Assembly: GCA_947385185.1 (NCBI GenBank)
Contig: CANDJX010000012.1
Span: 1-20,117 of the forward strand
DNA from: an uncultured Clostridia bacterium
Lineage (GTDB): Bacteria > Bacillota > Clostridia > Christensenellales > Pumilibacteraceae
Direction of reading: 5' to 3'
Length of the DNA: 20,117 bases
Under the pieces are notes generated by a model. That model worked only from the letters and a program-made list of their open reading frames with translations. It did no database searches and was not told where the DNA came from. Both the position numbers and the translations under genes were made by a program. Shown here piece after piece: positions 1 through 7,205 of the stretch; positions within the stretch are counted from its first letter, which is position 1, and every line of letters starts with the position of its first letter.

Positions 1-159
1 TTTCTATTTTTTTTTTTTATATATCATAATTTTTTTCCCCCTATAAAAAATCCCCGCGACCGCGTGACGGCGGCCGCTTCTCTTGTGCAAAAAGGAGAAT
101 CCGTATACGTTTTTTCGTGGGGTGAAACGAAAAAACACGGATGGGAAATGATGACTCGT
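1..159. other. Gene-free left edge, AT-rich, with one hairpin
   Basis: No gene is supported here. The first 60 bases are almost pure T and A with a C5 run. Positions 109-118 and 127-136 form a perfect 10-bp inverted repeat (GTTTTTTCGT / ACGAAAAAAC) with an 8-base loop, extended across a bulge by CCGT (101-104) and ACGG (137-140). It lies just past the kdgK stop, so it could end the hexuronate operon transcript. The stem is AT-rich and the only T run on the minus strand (T5) comes some 12 bases later, so it is a weak terminator candidate. Confidence 0.35.
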
Positions 160-639
160 TTATCTCTGCACTCTGCCCGAACCGTCGCCGAGCGCAAGCG
201 CGTTTACTTCGGGCACGGTAACCATATTGTAATCGCCCTCCACCGAATGCTTCAGACAGCTTGCCGCCGCCGCGAACTCGATCGCGCTTTTGCCGTCGTA
301 ACCGCTGCAGAGCGCGTATATGAGTCCGCCGCCGAAGCTGTCGCCGCCGCCTACGCGGTCGACTATGTGCATCGTATATTCTTTAGACAGGTTATAATCC
401 TTGCCGTCGTAAAGCATACCCGCCCATTTATTGTCGCTCGCGGACAGCGAGGTGCGGAGCGTTATCGCCACGTACTTAAAGCCGAATTTATCTGCGAGCT
501 GTTTTGCGACCGATTTATAGCTTTCCTTGTCGAGCGATCCTTTCGTAACGTCGGTACCGCCCGCTCTGATCCCGAACACGTCGTACGCGTCCTCCTCGTT
601 GGAAATGCATACGTCCACGTACGGCATGAGTTTAGTCAT
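160..639 (-). CDS. kdgK: C-terminal fragment of 2-keto-3-deoxygluconate kinase (PfkB family)
   Basis: This 159-codon piece is the C-terminal half of a PfkB-type sugar kinase. It carries the family's C-terminal signature (DRVGGGDSFGGG, about residues 93-104 of this fragment), which holds the anion-hole glycines and the catalytic Asp that activates the acceptor hydroxyl. It also has the NEEDA segment seen in KDG kinases. It is in the same frame as the N-terminal piece at 643-1179 and is separated from it only by a TAA and one GTC codon, so the two add up to about 339 residues, the usual length for KdgK. The first ATG lies 3 nt after that TAA and has no well-placed ribosome site (a GAGGGA about 16 nt upstream is too far), so expression alone would need reinitiation. 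This half lacks the N-terminal sugar-binding region and is unlikely to be an active kinase by itself. Confidence 0.8.
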   Translation of the reverse strand: MTKLMPYVDVCISNEEDAYDVFGIRAGGTDVTKGSLDKESYKSVAKQLADKFGFKYVAITLRTSLSASDNKWAGMLYDGKDYNLSKEYTMHIVDRVGGGDSFGGGLIYALCSGYDGKSAIEFAAAASCLKHSVEGDYNMVTVPEVNALALGDGSGRVQR

Positions 640-642
640 GAC

Positions 643-1179
643 TTAGCGCGCTTTTTCCCTCGTCAAAAGTTTCTTGCGATAATTCAGATCGCACGAAACG
701 GTTATGCCGCGTTTCTTCATCGTAGGCAACACCCCGAGAAGAATCTCCGCGAGATTATCGCCGAGCGCGGGCGTGATCCCGGTAAAATGGAACCAGGTCG
801 CGCCGTCGAGCAGTCTGTCCCAGTCGTAATCGGCGGCGGTCGAAAGCGCGAAAGCCGACCCCGCGCGGTCGTACACGACCTTGCTCGGACGCTGACTCGC
901 GCCCTTTTCGAGGTAGTATATGCCTATCCTGCCCTCGCCGCGCGCGATACCCGACGTATCCACGCCGTAACGGCGCAACGAATTTACCGCCGCCTGTCCT
1001 ATTTCGTGAGCGGGAAGTTTGGACACGAACGCAGCGTTCACGCCGAAATTCGCAAGCGACACGGCGACGTTGGCTTCTCCGCCTCCGTAAGTAGCGCCGA
1101 ATTTGTCCGCCTGAATGAATCTGTAATATCCCTCGGGCGCAAGCCTGAGCATGAGTTCTCCGAAAGTTATGACTTTCAT
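643..1179 (-). CDS. kdgK: N-terminal fragment of 2-keto-3-deoxygluconate kinase
   Basis: This 178-codon piece starts MKVITFGELMLRL and contains the sugar-binding N-terminal PfkB signature (GGGEANVAVSLANFG near residues 32-46). It ends in DLNYRKKLLTREKAR, a segment in which KDG kinases normally continue without a break. The next codons on the minus strand are TAA GTC ATG ACT, and the protein resumes in the same frame. The gene begins 12 nt after eda and is the last gene of the hexuronate operon, where the full enzyme would phosphorylate KDG to KDPG with ATP. Because the catalytic GGGD motif lies after the stop, the truncated product should be inactive. Start choice: ATG at 1179, preceded by AAAGGAGAGATAAT. 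Confidence 0.82.
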   Translation of the reverse strand: MKVITFGELMLRLAPEGYYRFIQADKFGATYGGGEANVAVSLANFGVNAAFVSKLPAHEIGQAAVNSLRRYGVDTSGIARGEGRIGIYYLEKGASQRPSKVVYDRAGSAFALSTAADYDWDRLLDGATWFHFTGITPALGDNLAEILLGVLPTMKKRGITVSCDLNYRKKLLTREKAR

Positions 1180-1191
1180 ATTATCTCTCCT

Positions 1192-1806
1192 TTACTGTTT
1201 CGCTTTTATAAGCGCCACGGCGCGGCGCGTCTTTTCCTCGATCTCCTCCGCCGAGCCTTTCATCATCCAGCTTCCGCCGCACGCGAATATCTTTTCGAAC
1301 CCGAGAAACTCGAGCACGTTGTCTTCGCTTACGCCGCCGGTCGGCATGAACCGCACCTGAGGAAACGCCGCCGAAAGCGCCTTTATCGTTTTGAGCCCGC
1401 CGTAACTCGTTGCGGGAAAAAATTTGAGATCGGTAAGACCGAGCGAGATCGCTTTCATTATCTCGGTCGGAGTAACTACGCCGGGATAATAAGGCACGCC
1501 GCGCGCCCCGCACACTTCCGCAACGTCCTCGGCAAGTCCGGGCGAAACGATGAATTTCGCGCCGCAGTCTATCGCTTTTTCGCACTGTCCGGCGTTTATT
1601 ACCGTGCCCGCGCCAACGAGCATTCCGGGGAATTTATCGCAAGCGAGCTTGATCGCCTGCGGGGCGCAAGCCGTGCGGAACGTGATTTCGGCGACGGGCA
1701 AACCGCCGCGTTCGAGCGCGCCGAGCATAGCTTCCGCGTCCTCCTCTCTTTCTATAACCACTACGGGAACGAGCTTGAGTTCCCTTATTCTTTCACCGAC
1801 GTTCAT
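1192..1806 (-). CDS. eda: 2-keto-3-deoxy-6-phosphogluconate (KDPG/KHG) aldolase
   Basis: A 204-residue class I aldolase of normal length. It cleaves KDPG to pyruvate and glyceraldehyde-3-phosphate, the last step of the pathway encoded here. Visible family features are PVVVIE near the N-terminus, the general acid/base Glu40 in AEITFRT, GAGTVIN at 65-71 and the Schiff-base Lys128 in DLKFFPA. The phosphate-binding part follows in RFMPTGGV and FACGGSW. The ATG follows the uxaC TAA with no gap (TAAATG), so the two are probably translationally coupled; an AGAGG lies inside the end of uxaC. The fold also accepts 2-keto-4-hydroxyglutarate, but the neighbours point to KDPG. Confidence 0.95.
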   Translation of the reverse strand: MNVGERIRELKLVPVVVIEREEDAEAMLGALERGGLPVAEITFRTACAPQAIKLACDKFPGMLVGAGTVINAGQCEKAIDCGAKFIVSPGLAEDVAEVCGARGVPYYPGVVTPTEIMKAISLGLTDLKFFPATSYGGLKTIKALSAAFPQVRFMPTGGVSEDNVLEFLGFEKIFACGGSWMMKGSAEEIEEKTRRAVALIKAKQ

Positions 1807-3141
1807 TTAATGCCTCTTTATAATCTGTTTTTTGATATTATGATAGCTTACGTCGCCGACCAGACGCAACGCGGCTTTCATATCGCACGCGCCGCTTTCG
1901 ACGAGCGAACCGACGTAGTCGCAGAGTATGCGACGGAAAAAGTCGAAACGCGAATATGACGAGAACGAACGCGAATCGGTCAGCATTCCCGTATGAGTGC
2001 CCAGACAGGCGTATTCGGAAATGCGCGACAGATTTTCGCGGATACCCGCCGCTGTGTCGTTGAACCACCACGCCGCGCCCATACGCACCCCGCGGAACGC
2101 GCCGCTTATCGACGCAAGCATGGGAATCGCATTCGGATTGAGCGAATAAAGCAATATTTCGGGACGTTCGCCGTCCAAGCGGGCAAGGAATTTTATTACG
2201 CCGTTCGCGCATACTTCGTCCGCAATAACGTCGCAACCGCAGTCCGCGCCGAGCGACGCATACAAGGAGGGATTGACGTTTCTCGTCACGGAAAAATGCA
2301 ATTGCATGAGTATGCCGCGCTTATAGTATTCGCGCGCCAGCCAATCGAGTATAAATCCGAAGAACGCGTCTTTTTTCTCTGCGCTCGCGCCGTCGTAATT
2401 TTCGAATACAGCCGCCGCCTCGTCATAGCACGCATACGACTTCGGGAAAGCGAGAAATCCGTGATCGGCAATCACGCATCCGCGGTCGACGAACTCGTCG
2501 AGTCTGAGAGAAAGCGCGGAAAGCAGATCGTCCAGAGTCTTTATTCTTTTGCCCGCGGCAGAGCCGAGTCTGTCGAGATATTCGGGCGTCGGGTCGGAGC
2601 ATACCTTATCCGGACGAAACGTGGGCGCAACGGTTATGCCGTCGTATACTCCGTGCGCGGACAGATCCCCCGCGGGGTCGTCCGTCGTCGCAACGAACTC
2701 CACGTTGAAAAGTTTCAGCATATCGCGGACTTTCATGCCGCGGAGTTTTTCGTTCGCCGCTTTATATATACGCGAAGCGGAATCTTTATCGAGCGGTTCG
2801 GTTATGCCGAACAACTGCTTAAGCTCGAGGTGCGACCAATAATAAAGCGGGTTTCCGACAAGCTCGGGCATGATCGACGCGTATGCGGCGAATTTCTCGG
2901 CATAGCTTGCGTCGCCCGTGATATATTTCTCGTCCACGCCGCACATACGCATAGCCCGCCATTTATAATGATCGCCGCCCAGCCATAGTTTGCCTATATC
3001 GTCGAAGCCGTCGTTGCGCGCGATAGCGTACTGATCGAGATGACAGTGATAGTCGATTACGGGCAGGTCTTTTACCGAATCGTACAGCTTTTTCGCAACG
3101 TCCGAGGACAGCAATATATCGTCGTCGAAAAACTTTTTCAT
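1807..3141 (-). CDS. uxaC: Glucuronate isomerase (uronate isomerase)
   Basis: A 444-residue amidohydrolase-fold enzyme that interconverts D-glucuronate and D-fructuronate (also galacturonate and tagaturonate in this family). The N-terminus (LPVIDYHCHL) gives the metal-binding HxH at His32 and His34, followed by GKLWLGGDHYKWRAMR, a strong UxaC signature. Family members are usually about 465 residues, so this one is slightly short but complete at both ends. The ATG at 3141 shares one base with the TGA of the upstream SDR gene (TGATG), indicating coupled translation. A TTG one codon earlier is possible but less likely. It acts in the cytoplasm at the head of the pathway, before UxuB. Confidence 0.93.
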   Translation of the reverse strand: MKKFFDDDILLSSDVAKKLYDSVKDLPVIDYHCHLDQYAIARNDGFDDIGKLWLGGDHYKWRAMRMCGVDEKYITGDASYAEKFAAYASIMPELVGNPLYYWSHLELKQLFGITEPLDKDSASRIYKAANEKLRGMKVRDMLKLFNVEFVATTDDPAGDLSAHGVYDGITVAPTFRPDKVCSDPTPEYLDRLGSAAGKRIKTLDDLLSALSLRLDEFVDRGCVIADHGFLAFPKSYACYDEAAAVFENYDGASAEKKDAFFGFILDWLAREYYKRGILMQLHFSVTRNVNPSLYASLGADCGCDVIADEVCANGVIKFLARLDGERPEILLYSLNPNAIPMLASISGAFRGVRMGAAWWFNDTAAGIRENLSRISEYACLGTHTGMLTDSRSFSSYSRFDFFRRILCDYVGSLVESGACDMKAALRLVGDVSYHNIKKQIIKRH

Positions 3142-3980
3142 CAAACCCCCGAATATGCGGAAAATCCGCCGTCCACGGGCACGACTATGCCCGTCACAAA
3201 CCCGCTCGCTTTCTCGTCCGCAAGCCAGAGCAGAGTTCCGATAAGATCCTCCGTTTCGCCGAAACGGCGCATGGGCGTATGCGCGAGAATTTTCGCGGTG
3301 CGCGCCGTAGGCGTTCCGTCGTCGTTAAAGAGTAATTTCGCGTTCTGTTTGGTGGAGAAGAACCCGGGAGCCATAGCGTTCACGCGGACGCCCTTATCCG
3401 CGAAATGCACGGCAAGCCACTGCGTAAGATTGGATACGCCGGCTTTTGCCGCCGAGTACGCGGGAATCTTCGTCAGAGGACGGTAAGCGTTCATGGACGA
3501 AACGTTGATTATGTTTCCTTTTCCCGCTTTCGCCATATCCGCGGCGAACACCTGACTGCACAGCACGGCGCTCATGATATTGAGGTCGAATACGAACCTG
3601 AATCCTTCCTCGTCGAGATCGAAAAACGTTTTCATATCCGCTTCGGCTTCCGCCGCCGTTTCGTTGTCCGTCGTGCATTTGGGACTGTTGCCTCCCGCGC
3701 CGTTAATAAGCGCCGTGACCTTACCGAACTTCGCTTCGATCGCCGATTTAGCCGCGATTATGTCCGATTTTTTCAGGCAATTGGCGGGAGCCGCGACCGC
3801 GCGTCCGCCGGCTTCGGTTATTTCCTTCGCGACTTTTTCGCACGACTCGGGCTTTAAGTCCATAATCCCGACCGCCGCGCCGCACTCGGCAAGCGCTTTG
3901 GCAAACGCGCTCATAAGCACGCCGCCCGCGCCCGTGATCGCAATAACTTCCTTGCTTAAATCTACCTTGAACGGTACCAT
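3141..3980 (-). CDS. uxuB: D-mannonate oxidoreductase (fructuronate reductase), SDR family
   Basis: A 279-residue short-chain dehydrogenase with the Rossmann dinucleotide motif TGAGGVL at 16-22, the NAG-equivalent INGAGG at 92-97, Asn134, Ser161/162 and the catalytic YxxxK at Tyr175 and Lys179. The C-terminus VVPVDGGFSAYSGV is typical of the SDR UxuB of Bacillus and Clostridia, which is unrelated to the long-chain E. coli UxuB. It would reduce fructuronate to D-mannonate with NAD(P)H. It sits 12 nt after uxuA and overlaps uxaC by one base, which fixes the substrate better than the sequence alone; other sugar-acid dehydrogenases share the same motifs. The ATG at 3980 has AGGAGGGG just upstream. 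Confidence 0.88.
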   Translation of the reverse strand: MVPFKVDLSKEVIAITGAGGVLMSAFAKALAECGAAVGIMDLKPESCEKVAKEITEAGGRAVAAPANCLKKSDIIAAKSAIEAKFGKVTALINGAGGNSPKCTTDNETAAEAEADMKTFFDLDEEGFRFVFDLNIMSAVLCSQVFAADMAKAGKGNIINVSSMNAYRPLTKIPAYSAAKAGVSNLTQWLAVHFADKGVRVNAMAPGFFSTKQNAKLLFNDDGTPTARTAKILAHTPMRRFGETEDLIGTLLWLADEKASGFVTGIVVPVDGGFSAYSGV

Positions 3981-3992
3981 AAGACCCCTCCT

Positions 3993-5042
3993 TTATTTCG
4001 TATGACCGATCTTTTCCGCCATTTCGAAAAGACCGTTTATATATGCCGCGCCGAGAGCGCGGTCGAACAGACCGTAGCCGGGCTTTCCGCCCTCGTTCCA
4101 GATATTTCTGCCGTGATCCGGACGCACGTACCCGTCGAACCCGTTATCGACGAGCGCGGACACTATTTTCGCCATATCCAGACTTCCGTCCGCAGACCTG
4201 TGTCCGACTTCGCAGAACGAATCGGCGTCGTCGGTATACCTGATGTTGCGTAGGTGCGCGAAATGTACGCGACCCTGTGCGGCGTACTTAGCCGCCATCG
4301 CCGCTACGTCGTTGTTTCTGCCCGCACCGAACGAACCCGCGCAAAGCGTCAGTCCGTTGTTCGGGCTCGGCACTGCGGCAAACATACGGTCGAGGTCGGC
4401 TTCCGTGGAAACTATGCGCGGAAGACCGAATACGTCCCAAGGCGGATCGTCGGCATGGATCGCCATTTTTATGCCGATCTCGTCGCACACCGGGATCACC
4501 GCTTTAAGAAAATACACAAGATTGTCGAACAGTTTTTCATGCGTCACTTCGCCGTAAGACGCGAGCAGACCGCGAAGCTGCTCGGGCGAATAGCTTTCGT
4601 CCCAGCCCGGCAAATGCAGATTGTTCGGGTCGACTTTTTCGTAATCGGCGCGCGAATAAGCGAGCGAATCGGAACCGTCGGCGTTCTTTCTGTGCATATC
4701 CGTCCGAAGCCAGTCGAACACGGGCATGAAATTATAGCATACGCACTTTACGCCGAACTCGGATACCGTGCGCAAATTTTTACGGTAATTTTCGATATAA
4801 TAATCGCGCCTGCCGCCGCCGAGTTTAATGTCCTCGTGCACCGGAATAGACTCGATCACTTCCATATCCAGACCGGCGTCGTCGCAAAGCTTTTTGAGCC
4901 GCGCGACCGACTTTTCTTCCCACGCTTCGCCGACGGGCACGTCGTACACGGCGGTAACCACGCCCGTCATGCCCGGAATCTGTCTTATGTACGAAAGAGG
5001 AATACTGTCCTTTTCTCCGTACCATCTGAATGTAAGTTTCAT
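3993..5042 (-). CDS. uxuA: Mannonate dehydratase
   Basis: A 349-residue TIM-barrel enzyme that dehydrates D-mannonate to 2-keto-3-deoxygluconate. The N-terminus MKLTFRWYGEKDSIPL, the segment YNFMPVFDWLRTD, the metal-site region AIHADDPPWDVFGLPR, and HFAHLRNI and DGYVRPDHGR towards the C-terminus are characteristic of UxuA. The length matches the short Gram-positive form rather than the roughly 394-residue enterobacterial one. It is the first enzyme gene of the operon, 48 nt after the transporter and 12 nt before uxuB. The start at 5042 is preceded by GCGGAGAACATT. Confidence 0.95.
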   Translation of the reverse strand: MKLTFRWYGEKDSIPLSYIRQIPGMTGVVTAVYDVPVGEAWEEKSVARLKKLCDDAGLDMEVIESIPVHEDIKLGGGRRDYYIENYRKNLRTVSEFGVKCVCYNFMPVFDWLRTDMHRKNADGSDSLAYSRADYEKVDPNNLHLPGWDESYSPEQLRGLLASYGEVTHEKLFDNLVYFLKAVIPVCDEIGIKMAIHADDPPWDVFGLPRIVSTEADLDRMFAAVPSPNNGLTLCAGSFGAGRNNDVAAMAAKYAAQGRVHFAHLRNIRYTDDADSFCEVGHRSADGSLDMAKIVSALVDNGFDGYVRPDHGRNIWNEGGKPGYGLFDRALGAAYINGLFEMAEKIGHTK

Positions 5043-5090
5043 AATGTTCTCCGCAATTTATATTATACCACCGAAAATCGGATGACGCAA

Positions 5091-7064
5091 TTATTCTTCG
5101 TCGCCGGACGGCGCTTCCGAAGAAATATTTTCGTTTCCAGCGCTCGGAACGTTCTCCGCGTCCGGAGCGCCGCCTGTTTCCGCTTTTGCGTTTTCCGCCG
5201 GCTCGCAAGCCGCGTCTTCGGCAATGACGTAGCGCTCGGGAATAGGCACTGCGTTTACCGAAGGTTCGGCGACGTTATGTTCCCGCCGGGTAAATACTTT
5301 ATTATAGATTTTATCGATTATATTGTCTTTCTCGACAATCTCCTCTCCAGTTTTTTTGTTTATTCTCGGCTTTTTTACGGGGATGTACTCGGAAGGCACC
5401 TGATCGATCGTCTGCCACGTAGCCATAGCTTCTTCCATGCTCATGCCGCCCGCGACCGCGGCTTTTCTGACCGCGTTGACCGCCTGGATCTCCTCGAGCT
5501 TTTTGCCCGAAAGACGGTATCTCGTCATGCAGAACGTCGTAATGAGCCACGCCGCCATGGGAAGCAGACAGAAGCAGATTATGGCGGACAGCTTCATACC
5601 GTCCATATAAGGCGTGCCTTCCGCCGGAAGCGCGTTCAGTCCGGGGACGAGGAACACTATAAATATCTGAAGGAGCAGCGTCTGAAGCGACGAAATCACT
5701 TTGTCTATAAGCGAGAATATCGTGCCCATTATGCCGGGAACGTATTTGCCCGAACGGTAAGTTTCGTAGTCCGTGCAGTCCGCAACCATGGGAATGGTCA
5801 TCTGATCGCAACAGTTGAACGCGCCGTAACCGCATCCGTAAAGAATGATGAATATCACGGTATACGCGTTCAAAGTGAGATGGAAACCGCCTTCGAGGGA
5901 GAACAGCGAAAGATGCGTCGCCGCGTTCGCCGGATCGTATATGCACAGCATTATGAGCACGCCGACGTAGAACATGAACGCCAGCACGGTAAACTGCGAC
6001 ACGCCGCGTTTCTGCCCTTTCCGTCCGGCGACTTTCGATCCCCACAGGAAAAATCCGCCCATGAATATGAAACAAAGCACGTAGAACGGAATGAACAGCC
6101 CGTTATAATCTCCCATCAGACAGCCGAACAGCAGGAACGCTACCGTCCCCGACGTCGCCACAGTGGACGCAAGTTTATTAAGTCCGCTCGACAGAACGAG
6201 CCAGCGTATCTCCTTGTTCTTCTTGATTATGTCCGCATAGTCGCGCAATTTCGCCGACTCGTTGTTTACGCCCCAGAATTGGGGCTTGTCTTTTTCGCTT
6301 ATCGCGGCGACCGCCATTGCTGTATATATCGCCGACAGAATAATGACGAACGGGACCATTATATTATAGAACTGAGGACCGTACGCCGCGCCGCGGAGTA
6401 TCTGCTCCACCCCGGCGGCGTCCGTATAAGTGATAGTGCCCTTCGGGCAGATCGCCTCGTTGGTAAGCACGCCGCCCGCCATGATATTGACGAGCACTAT
6501 CGAGCCGAGCTGACCTACCATGTTCCAGATCATGAACTGACTGCGCTGTTTCGGATCATTCGTAAGGCAGGTCTGACCCGCTTTCGTGACCGCGCACTGA
6601 CAGGTGTACCCGAGGACGTAAACTATATAACTGACGATGTATACCACCCAGCGAAGCGCGGAAACGCCGTCCGGAAGCGCGCGGAAGAAAACCATCATCA
6701 TGAGCAGCGACAGCGCGAGCAACGCGTTGCCGATGACCATGAACGGTCGGAACTTTCCGAACCGACTGCGCGTTTTGTCCATTATGCCGCCGAGCACCGG
6801 ATCGGTTATGCCGTCGAATATGCGCATCATCGGAACGAATATGCTCGTAAACGTACTGACGATAAGCACGAGCGCGCCGCTTGCCACCGCTCCGCCGAGC
6901 GCGGCGCCCGTCGAGCCCGTCAGATACATAATCGCAAAATACGTGAAATAATTATAGAAAGCGAAATATACGTTCGTCGCCGCATTGTTGAACGGGAAAA
7001 GCGCTATCTGCCATTGTTTTGCTCTGTTCAGAGCCTTGCTTCCGACTTCTGCTGTCTGTGACAT
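5091..7064 (-). CDS. GPH-family (MelB-type) sugar:cation symporter, probable hexuronide importer
   Basis: A membrane protein of 657 residues with about twelve hydrophobic segments. It opens with KQWQIALFPFNNAATNVYFA and contains MMRIFDGITDPVLGGIMDKT, the signature between the first segments of glycoside-pentoside-hexuronide symporters. GPH proteins are usually 450-500 residues. Here a soluble insertion (TNEAICPKGTITYTDAAG) interrupts the hydrophobic core, and about 150 residues follow the last membrane segment, ending in a low-complexity acidic tail. No IIA domain is visible in the tail. As the first gene of the operon and divergent from the AraC gene, it probably imports glucuronate or a glucuronide; substrate and coupling ion cannot be read from the sequence. 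TAAAAGGAGAACAATGATG gives a ribosome site 7 nt before the second ATG (7064) and 4 nt before the first (7067); either start is possible. Confidence 0.9.
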   Translation of the reverse strand: MSQTAEVGSKALNRAKQWQIALFPFNNAATNVYFAFYNYFTYFAIMYLTGSTGAALGGAVASGALVLIVSTFTSIFVPMMRIFDGITDPVLGGIMDKTRSRFGKFRPFMVIGNALLALSLLMMMVFFRALPDGVSALRWVVYIVSYIVYVLGYTCQCAVTKAGQTCLTNDPKQRSQFMIWNMVGQLGSIVLVNIMAGGVLTNEAICPKGTITYTDAAGVEQILRGAAYGPQFYNIMVPFVIILSAIYTAMAVAAISEKDKPQFWGVNNESAKLRDYADIIKKNKEIRWLVLSSGLNKLASTVATSGTVAFLLFGCLMGDYNGLFIPFYVLCFIFMGGFFLWGSKVAGRKGQKRGVSQFTVLAFMFYVGVLIMLCIYDPANAATHLSLFSLEGGFHLTLNAYTVIFIILYGCGYGAFNCCDQMTIPMVADCTDYETYRSGKYVPGIMGTIFSLIDKVISSLQTLLLQIFIVFLVPGLNALPAEGTPYMDGMKLSAIICFCLLPMAAWLITTFCMTRYRLSGKKLEEIQAVNAVRKAAVAGGMSMEEAMATWQTIDQVPSEYIPVKKPRINKKTGEEIVEKDNIIDKIYNKVFTRREHNVAEPSVNAVPIPERYVIAEDAACEPAENAKAETGGAPDAENVPSAGNENISSEAPSGDEE

Positions 7065-7093
7065 CATTGTTCTCCTTTTATTCTCGTATCTAT

Positions 7094-7122
7094 ATTTTAA
7101 CACATATTTCTCCGTCTTTCAA
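7094..7122 (-). promoter_or_regulatory. Sigma-A-type promoter of the hexuronate operon
   Basis: On the minus strand TTGAAA (7117-7122) and TAAAAT (7094-7099) are separated by exactly 17 bases, close to the -35 and -10 consensus. It lies 27-55 nt before the symporter start. The -35 box abuts the proximal 12-bp direct repeat, as in promoters activated by an AraC-type protein contacting the polymerase. Confidence 0.75.
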
Positions 7123-7155
7123 TTGCATTTTTTCGGCAAATATATTGCATTTTTT
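7122..7155. promoter_or_regulatory. Putative AraC-type operator: two 12-bp direct repeats
   Basis: ATTGCATTTTTT occurs exactly at 7122-7133 and again at 7144-7155, a 22-bp step (about two helical turns) in the same orientation. On the operon's strand each copy reads AAAAAATGCAAT, and the nearer copy runs into the -35 box. AraC-family regulators commonly bind tandem direct half-sites about 21 bp apart, and such a regulator is encoded right next to this. The assignment to that regulator is inference. Confidence 0.65.
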
Positions 7156-7173
7156 ATTCAGATGTGCTATTCT
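7145..7173 (+). promoter_or_regulatory. Possible promoter of the AraC-type regulator
   Basis: TTGCAT (7145-7150) and TATTCT (7168-7173) are 17 bases apart, 33 nt before the regulator's ATG. The -35 lies inside the distal operator repeat, so binding there could also repress the regulator's own gene. An alternative -10, TATACT at 7173-7178, would give too long a spacer. Confidence 0.45.
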
Positions 7174-7205
7174 ATACTCAGTAACAAGCGTTTAAGGGGG
7201 AAAAT

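Larger units (their letters stand above)
160..1179 (-). pseudogene. kdgK: kdgK interrupted by one in-frame TAA
   Basis: The two fragments above form one reading frame of 340 codons including the TAA at 643-645, with no frameshift and no missing conserved block. One substitution (for example GAA to TAA, giving REKARE-VM) explains the break. It may be a recent nonsense mutation, a strain polymorphism, a sequencing or assembly error, or a read-through site. Other genes in the window end normally in TAA, so a changed genetic code is not supported. Confidence 0.6.

Noticed and set aside
1..60. Possible promoter or origin in the AT-rich left edge
   Set aside because: Low-complexity T and A only; no -35/-10 pair with proper spacing, no DnaA-box cluster, and the neighbouring context is cut off.
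643..645. TAA read as a sense codon (altered genetic code or recoding)
   Set aside because: Other genes in the window end in TAA at the expected family length, so a general reassignment is excluded; no recoding element was recognised next to it.
64..1959. 631-codon plus-strand frame opposite kdgK and eda
   Set aside because: Antisense shadow of recognised genes, with the same Arg/His/Ala-rich nonsense composition.
4254..7061. 935-codon open frame on the plus strand opposite uxuA and the symporter gene
   Set aside because: It mirrors well-supported minus-strand genes and its product is Arg/His-rich without any domain. Such frames arise from the G/C-ending codon use of the real genes.
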